Positions 44,389 to 47,463 of a stretch of 47,463 nucleotides of DNA are shown in pieces. The notes under the pieces are model-generated. The model was not told the DNA's origin. It searched no databases and was given only the letters and a program-made list of their open reading frames with translations. The stretch is from Clostridia bacterium. GTDB taxonomy: Bacteria > Bacillota > Clostridia > Oscillospirales > CAG-272. The stretch is from NCBI GenBank assembly GCA_017545225.1, contig JAFWPR010000014.1:1-47463 (forward strand). The letters are read 5' to 3'. Position 1 is the stretch's first letter. Each line of letters opens with the position of its first letter. The translations under genes were made by a program, and so were the position numbers.

Positions 44389-44735
44389 GGGTAACAGAAG
44401 CTACCCAAACCCGGTTTTGCGCGAACAGATAAAGTCGGCTGTCATTGCCCGATACTGCTGTTCGCACGAAGTTTACACTGCCGTGCAAACTTCCGGAGTT
44501 TAACGGTTCCCCTGCTACGTTATCACCCTCGCAGGTAGGAACCGCTACCTGCTTCGGGCACTGCCTTGCCGGGACAAAAATCATCTCCGGCAAAACTCTC
44601 CGACCCCGAGCGGATGATTATACGAGCAGATTTTCGCGCCGAGGACGCCGCCTTATAAACATAAGGCAAGGACGAGAAACGAAAATATGCCGTATAGGCG
44701 CCGCTCCGGGCGGGTTCGGGTAACTTCTGTTACCC
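44389..44735. mobile_element. MITE-like element (347 bp) with terminal inverted repeats and TA duplication
   Basis: The ends are imperfect inverted repeats, 23 of 25 bases paired: GGGTAACAGAAGCTACCC at the left, GGGTAACAGAAGTTACCC at the right (complement). Both ends are flanked by TA (44387-44388 and 44736-44737), the target duplication of Tc1/mariner-IS630 elements. The inside has no good coding region but several hairpins (GCAGGTA...TACCTGC, TGCCGG...CCGGCA, CCTTAT...ATAAGG). It fits a non-autonomous element mobilised by an IS630-type transposase; a structured RNA is the other view. Confidence 0.8.
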
Positions 44736-44742
44736 TACCTCC

Positions 44743-44774
44743 ATTATACCTGACTTTATTGAAAATTTATTGAA
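44743..44774 (-). promoter_or_regulatory. Promoter of the receiver/pseudo-kinase/VTC operon with 11-bp direct repeats
   Basis: A perfect TATAAT (minus strand, 44743-44748) has no good -35. In that position are two copies of TTTATTGAA (plus strand, 44755-44763 and 44766-44774), exactly 11 bases apart, as expected for an OmpR/PhoB-type activator. Predicted start is about 44736, the edge of the MITE-like element. Confidence 0.65.
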
Positions 44775-44814
44775 TTTTTTTAAAATATCGGATGATCGCC
44801 TCCGTCCGGCGGGG

Positions 44815-44843
44815 TTGAAAAACGTCCGGGCAGATTGTATAAT
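44815..44843 (+). promoter_or_regulatory. Promoter of the cohesin/SLH/transglutaminase gene
   Basis: TTGAAA, 17 bases, TATAAT, about 50 bases before the start codon, and about 40 bases from the divergent repeats of the operon to the left. Confidence 0.88.
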
Positions 44844-44894
44844 TAAAAAAAAGAAGTATTGTTCCCTCCGATCAAGCAGAAACGAGGTCGTAAT

Positions 44895-47291
44895 ATGAAA
44901 TACGTCAAAATCATCGCCGCGCTCCTTGCGGCGGTCTTGCTCTCGGGGATGCTCCCCGCCGCCGTCTTCGCAGCGTCCCCCGCGATCACCGTCTCCTCCG
45001 CGAAGTGCGAGCCGGGGGATGAGGCCGCCGTCGAAGTCTCGATCTCGGGCAATCCGGGCGTCTGCGCGGGACGTCTCGCGATCAGCTGCGGCGAGTATCT
45101 CGAGCTGACCGGAGTTGAGGACGGAGGCTTGCTCGACGGCGCGTACTTCGGATCGGACAAATTGGCGAACCCGTATTACGTCACGTGGGACGATACGCTC
45201 GCCGCGAAAGACAACACAAAAAACGGCACGCTCGTCACGCTGAGATTCAGAGTCGGAAAAAACGCGCCGTCCGGCCCTCAGCCCGTGACTGTCTCGTATC
45301 TGCCGGGCGATTTCGTGAACGTATCGCTTCAGCGCGTTTCCTTCGCCGTAACGAACGGCGCGGTCAGAGTCGTCGGCGGTGAGAAATTCTCATTCGACGA
45401 CGTCGATCCGGGCGCCTATTACGCCGATGCGGTCGACTGGGCGGTCGAGGGAGGGATCACCGCCGGTACGAGTGCGACGACTTTCTCACCCGAAGACGGA
45501 TGCACCCGCGGTCAGGTCGTGACGTTCCTGTGGAGAACGGAAGGCGAACCGGAGCCCGTCGGCTCCGCCAACCCGTTCAGCGACATAAAATCGGGCGACT
45601 ATTTCTACAAGGCGGTCCTATGGGCCGTTGAAAAAGGCATAACCAAGGGAACGAGCAGGACGGCGTTCTCGCCGGACGACGTCTGCACGAGAGGCCAGAT
45701 CGTGACCTTCCTTCACAGATGGAAGGGCGAGCCGAAGCCCGCGGGCTCAGTCAATCCGTTCCGCGACGTAAAGCCTGCCGACTTTTTCTTCGAACCCGTC
45801 CTTTGGGCGGTCGAGAAGGGCGTCACGACCGGTACTGACAAAACGCACTTCTCACCCGACGACGACTGCACGAGAGGCCAGATCGTGACCTTCCTCAAAA
45901 GATCGGCGGATGCGGACGCGGCGGAGGCGGATAAAACGGCGGGCGGTCGGACCGTTCTGCGCGAGGGCTCCGCGCTCGAGCTTCTCGGCGGGTCTTCCGA
46001 TCCGTCCGGAAAGAGCGCGGTCGATCTGCTCGTCGAAGGAATGAGAGGATTCGCGCCGAGCATCGACGTTTCAAAGTACGGACTCGACGAGGACGGACTG
46101 CAGTGGGTGTTTCAGGAGATAATCAACACCGTTCCCGATCTTTTCTTTATCGACTCGGGATACAGTTATACCTACGATCCTTCTACAGGGAAGATCGTTG
46201 ATTTCATTCCAACGTACACAATAACGGACACGAAACGCATCGCCGAAATGAAGGTCGAATATGAGGCGCAGATAGAGGATATCTGCTCCCTCGTCGACAA
46301 ATCGTGGAGCGATCTTGAGATCGCGCTGTTCGTTCACGACTACATCGTGACGAGATTCGAATACGACACCTCGTACAAGATCCGTGACGTGTACAATTTC
46401 TTCAAGGAAGGGCGCGGGGTATGTCAGGCGTACACGCTGCTCTATATCGAAGTGCTCAAGCGTTTCGGGATTGAAGCCGACGCGGTCATCAGCACCTCCA
46501 TGAACCATACCTGGAACCGCGTCAAACTGGGCGGAAAGTGGTATCACGTCGACGTGACGTGGGACGACCCGGTACCCGATCAGCTCGGTTACGCGATCCA
46601 CACTTATTTCCTCGTGTCCGACGCATTCCTGTCCTCAACGGACGACGGCAAAAGACCGCACTACGGATGGAAGGGATACGGCGACGATATCGCGTGTACC
46701 GACAGATCGTATGAAAGCGCGATCTGGAACGGCGTCTCCACTCCGTTCATACCGCTCGGAGGATCGTGGTTCTTCATCGGAAAGGACGCGTCGGGATACG
46801 CGATAATGAAGACGGCGGATCTTGTGAGGTCATCGGCCGTAAGACGGCTTTCCGAAAGGTGGGCGGCCGACGTTCCGAACGCCTTTTGGGTCGGATATTA
46901 CTCGGGTCTTTGTTCCTTCGGCGGTCTCCTCGTTTACAATACTCCGCGCGAGATAGTCTCGTTCGACCCGGAGACGGGCGCCGCCGACTCCCTGTTCCGT
47001 CTGCCCGACGGAGGACACGACCTGTACGGAGTCACGGCACGTGACGGAATATATTACGCGGTGCAGTCCGCCCCCGTGAAAGCGGCGGACTATATCGCCG
47101 CGATTCCTCACGCGGAGCGATACGACGCCGACGCCGACGGATATATCGCAATGCGCGACCTCGCCTTCCTGAAGCGTTATCTCAGGGGCGACGCGATCGC
47201 CGTCGATCTCATCGGCGCGGACGCCGACGCGAACGGAACGGTCGACGAATACGACGTACCCGCGATGAAAGCCCGTCTTGCGGGGAACTGA
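44895..47291 (+). CDS. Secreted cohesin-like / SLH / transglutaminase / dockerin protein
   Basis: A 798-residue secreted protein. Signal peptide 1-27 (ends AAVFA). Residues 30-160 resemble a cohesin-type sandwich (ITVSSAKCEPGDEAAVEVSI, then TLVTLRFRV). Three SLH repeats follow (165-338), each with a CTRGQ segment; repeats 2 and 3 share 30 identical bases (45684 and 45867). Residues 390-590 form a transglutaminase-like domain: GRGVCQAY (C510), NHTWNRV (H538) and YHVDVTWDD (D553). At 743-798 lies a dockerin: DADADGYIAMRD and DADANGTVDEYD, two calcium loops with paired helices. A surface scaffold or wall protease/cross-linker is likely. GAGG precedes the ATG. Confidence 0.85.
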   Translation: MKYVKIIAALLAAVLLSGMLPAAVFAASPAITVSSAKCEPGDEAAVEVSISGNPGVCAGRLAISCGEYLELTGVEDGGLLDGAYFGSDKLANPYYVTWDDTLAAKDNTKNGTLVTLRFRVGKNAPSGPQPVTVSYLPGDFVNVSLQRVSFAVTNGAVRVVGGEKFSFDDVDPGAYYADAVDWAVEGGITAGTSATTFSPEDGCTRGQVVTFLWRTEGEPEPVGSANPFSDIKSGDYFYKAVLWAVEKGITKGTSRTAFSPDDVCTRGQIVTFLHRWKGEPKPAGSVNPFRDVKPADFFFEPVLWAVEKGVTTGTDKTHFSPDDDCTRGQIVTFLKRSADADAAEADKTAGGRTVLREGSALELLGGSSDPSGKSAVDLLVEGMRGFAPSIDVSKYGLDEDGLQWVFQEIINTVPDLFFIDSGYSYTYDPSTGKIVDFIPTYTITDTKRIAEMKVEYEAQIEDICSLVDKSWSDLEIALFVHDYIVTRFEYDTSYKIRDVYNFFKEGRGVCQAYTLLYIEVLKRFGIEADAVISTSMNHTWNRVKLGGKWYHVDVTWDDPVPDQLGYAIHTYFLVSDAFLSSTDDGKRPHYGWKGYGDDIACTDRSYESAIWNGVSTPFIPLGGSWFFIGKDASGYAIMKTADLVRSSAVRRLSERWAADVPNAFWVGYYSGLCSFGGLLVYNTPREIVSFDPETGAADSLFRLPDGGHDLYGVTARDGIYYAVQSAPVKAADYIAAIPHAERYDADADGYIAMRDLAFLKRYLRGDAIAVDLIGADADANGTVDEYDVPAMKARLAGN

Positions 47292-47348
47292 TATAATACA
47301 AAAAAGGCGCTGAGGATCGGATGTGAACAGGTCCAGTAAAAACGGACA

Positions 47349-47378
47349 TTGAAAAAAAGAGGCCTCCTATGATACAAT
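47349..47378 (+). promoter_or_regulatory. Candidate IS promoter overlapping the leader hairpin
   Basis: TTGAAA, 18 bases, TACAAT. The -10 covers the end of the left hairpin arm, so a transcript from here would start about 47385 and lack that arm. Confidence 0.6.
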
Positions 47379-47404
47379 CAAAAAGTATCATAGGAGGTTT
47401 TTTT
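47363..47404 (+). terminator. SD-sequestering hairpin and terminator in the IS leader
   Basis: Perfect 13-bp stem (47363-47375 with 47385-47397), 9-base loop, then seven T. The right arm contains AGGAGG, the ribosome site of the transposase at 47405. Confidence 0.8.
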
Positions 47405-47463
47405 ATGCCAAGAAATTACCGACACATACAAGAATACGAGAAAGAGATACTTCAATTACGGAA
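47405..47463 (+). CDS. IS3-family transposase OrfA-like, 3'-truncated by window edge
   Basis: The first 19 codons are visible and encode MPRNYRHIQEYEKEILQLR. This start resembles the helix-turn-helix OrfA proteins of IS3-family elements in gut Clostridia. Codons are AT-richer than in the flanking genes. Only context and this short stretch support the call. Confidence 0.6.
   Translation, partial: MPRNYRHIQEYEKEILQLR

Larger units (their letters stand above)
47322..47463 (+). mobile_element. Left end of an IS3-like insertion sequence
   Basis: The stretch beginning near 47322 (TGTGAACAGGTCCAGT, then ACGGACA) resembles IS3-family terminal repeats, followed by a leader and a transposase start. 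It lies 30 bases after the stop of the surface protein gene. The right end is outside the window, so the exact boundary and any target duplication cannot be checked. Confidence 0.65.

Noticed and set aside
44445..44723. Open frames inside the MITE-like element (92 codons plus strand; 77 codons minus strand at 44360-44593)
   Set aside because: No ribosome site, no recognisable protein motif, and the frames cross the inverted ends and hairpins. They are best explained by the structured element itself.
1..47463. tRNA, rRNA, CRISPR or prophage regions
   Set aside because: I found no TPsiC-type sequence with a matching cloverleaf, no rRNA-like stretch and no phage structural gene in the intergenic regions.

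Overview
The window looks like chromosomal DNA from an uncultured, GC-rich (about 60%) member of the Bacillota, probably class Clostridia from a gut community. I infer this from strong Shine-Dalgarno sites, GTG/TTG starts, SLH and cohesin/dockerin modules, a clostridial-type lic (phosphocholine) operon, luxS, and CPBP, VTC and DUF4956 families. No rRNA, tRNA, CRISPR array or phage was seen.

Layout. (1) 1-2852, plus strand: truncated cysE, a CPBP membrane protease and cysS, closed by a terminator. (2) 10739-2897, minus strand: one dense eight-gene run (PfkB kinase, ruvX, galactokinase, rlmH, WG-repeat protein, dus, VanY-like lipoprotein, alpha/beta hydrolase). (3) 10893-18400, plus strand: a cell-surface operon behind a near-consensus promoter. 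It holds a CDP-glycerol transferase homologue, a 923-residue fusion of a YidC/Oxa1-like domain to an LtaS-like phosphotransferase domain, LicC, LicA, LicB and LuxS. It makes CDP-choline but has no licD. (4) 19731-18412: SLH-anchored esterase. (5) 26835-19841, minus: EF-G-like factor, GH29-like hydrolase, hisS-alaS. (6) 29381-27074: two duplicated secreted proteins with a sortase-like tail. (7) 29544-33533, plus: OYE-like Fe-S flavoenzyme, SDR and FAD oxidoreductase operon. (8) 38626-33573, minus: ABC exporter, DUF1854 protein, ABC exporter. (9) 39312-38767: LOG-family protein. (10) 44363-39403, minus: degenerate receiver, pseudo-histidine kinase, VTC-domain protein, DUF4956 protein, normal OmpR-type regulator, normal kinase. 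(11) 44364-44894: intergenic region holding a 347-bp MITE-like element with a TA duplication and two back-to-back promoters. (12) 44895-47291: secreted cohesin-like/SLH/transglutaminase/dockerin protein. (13) 47322-end: left end of an IS3-like element.

The most unusual points are the YidC-LtaS fusion in a licD-less choline operon, the paired active and dead two-component systems around a VTC/DUF4956 module, and a MITE sitting at the predicted start site of that same operon. Functional statements rest on motifs read by eye; no database search was run.
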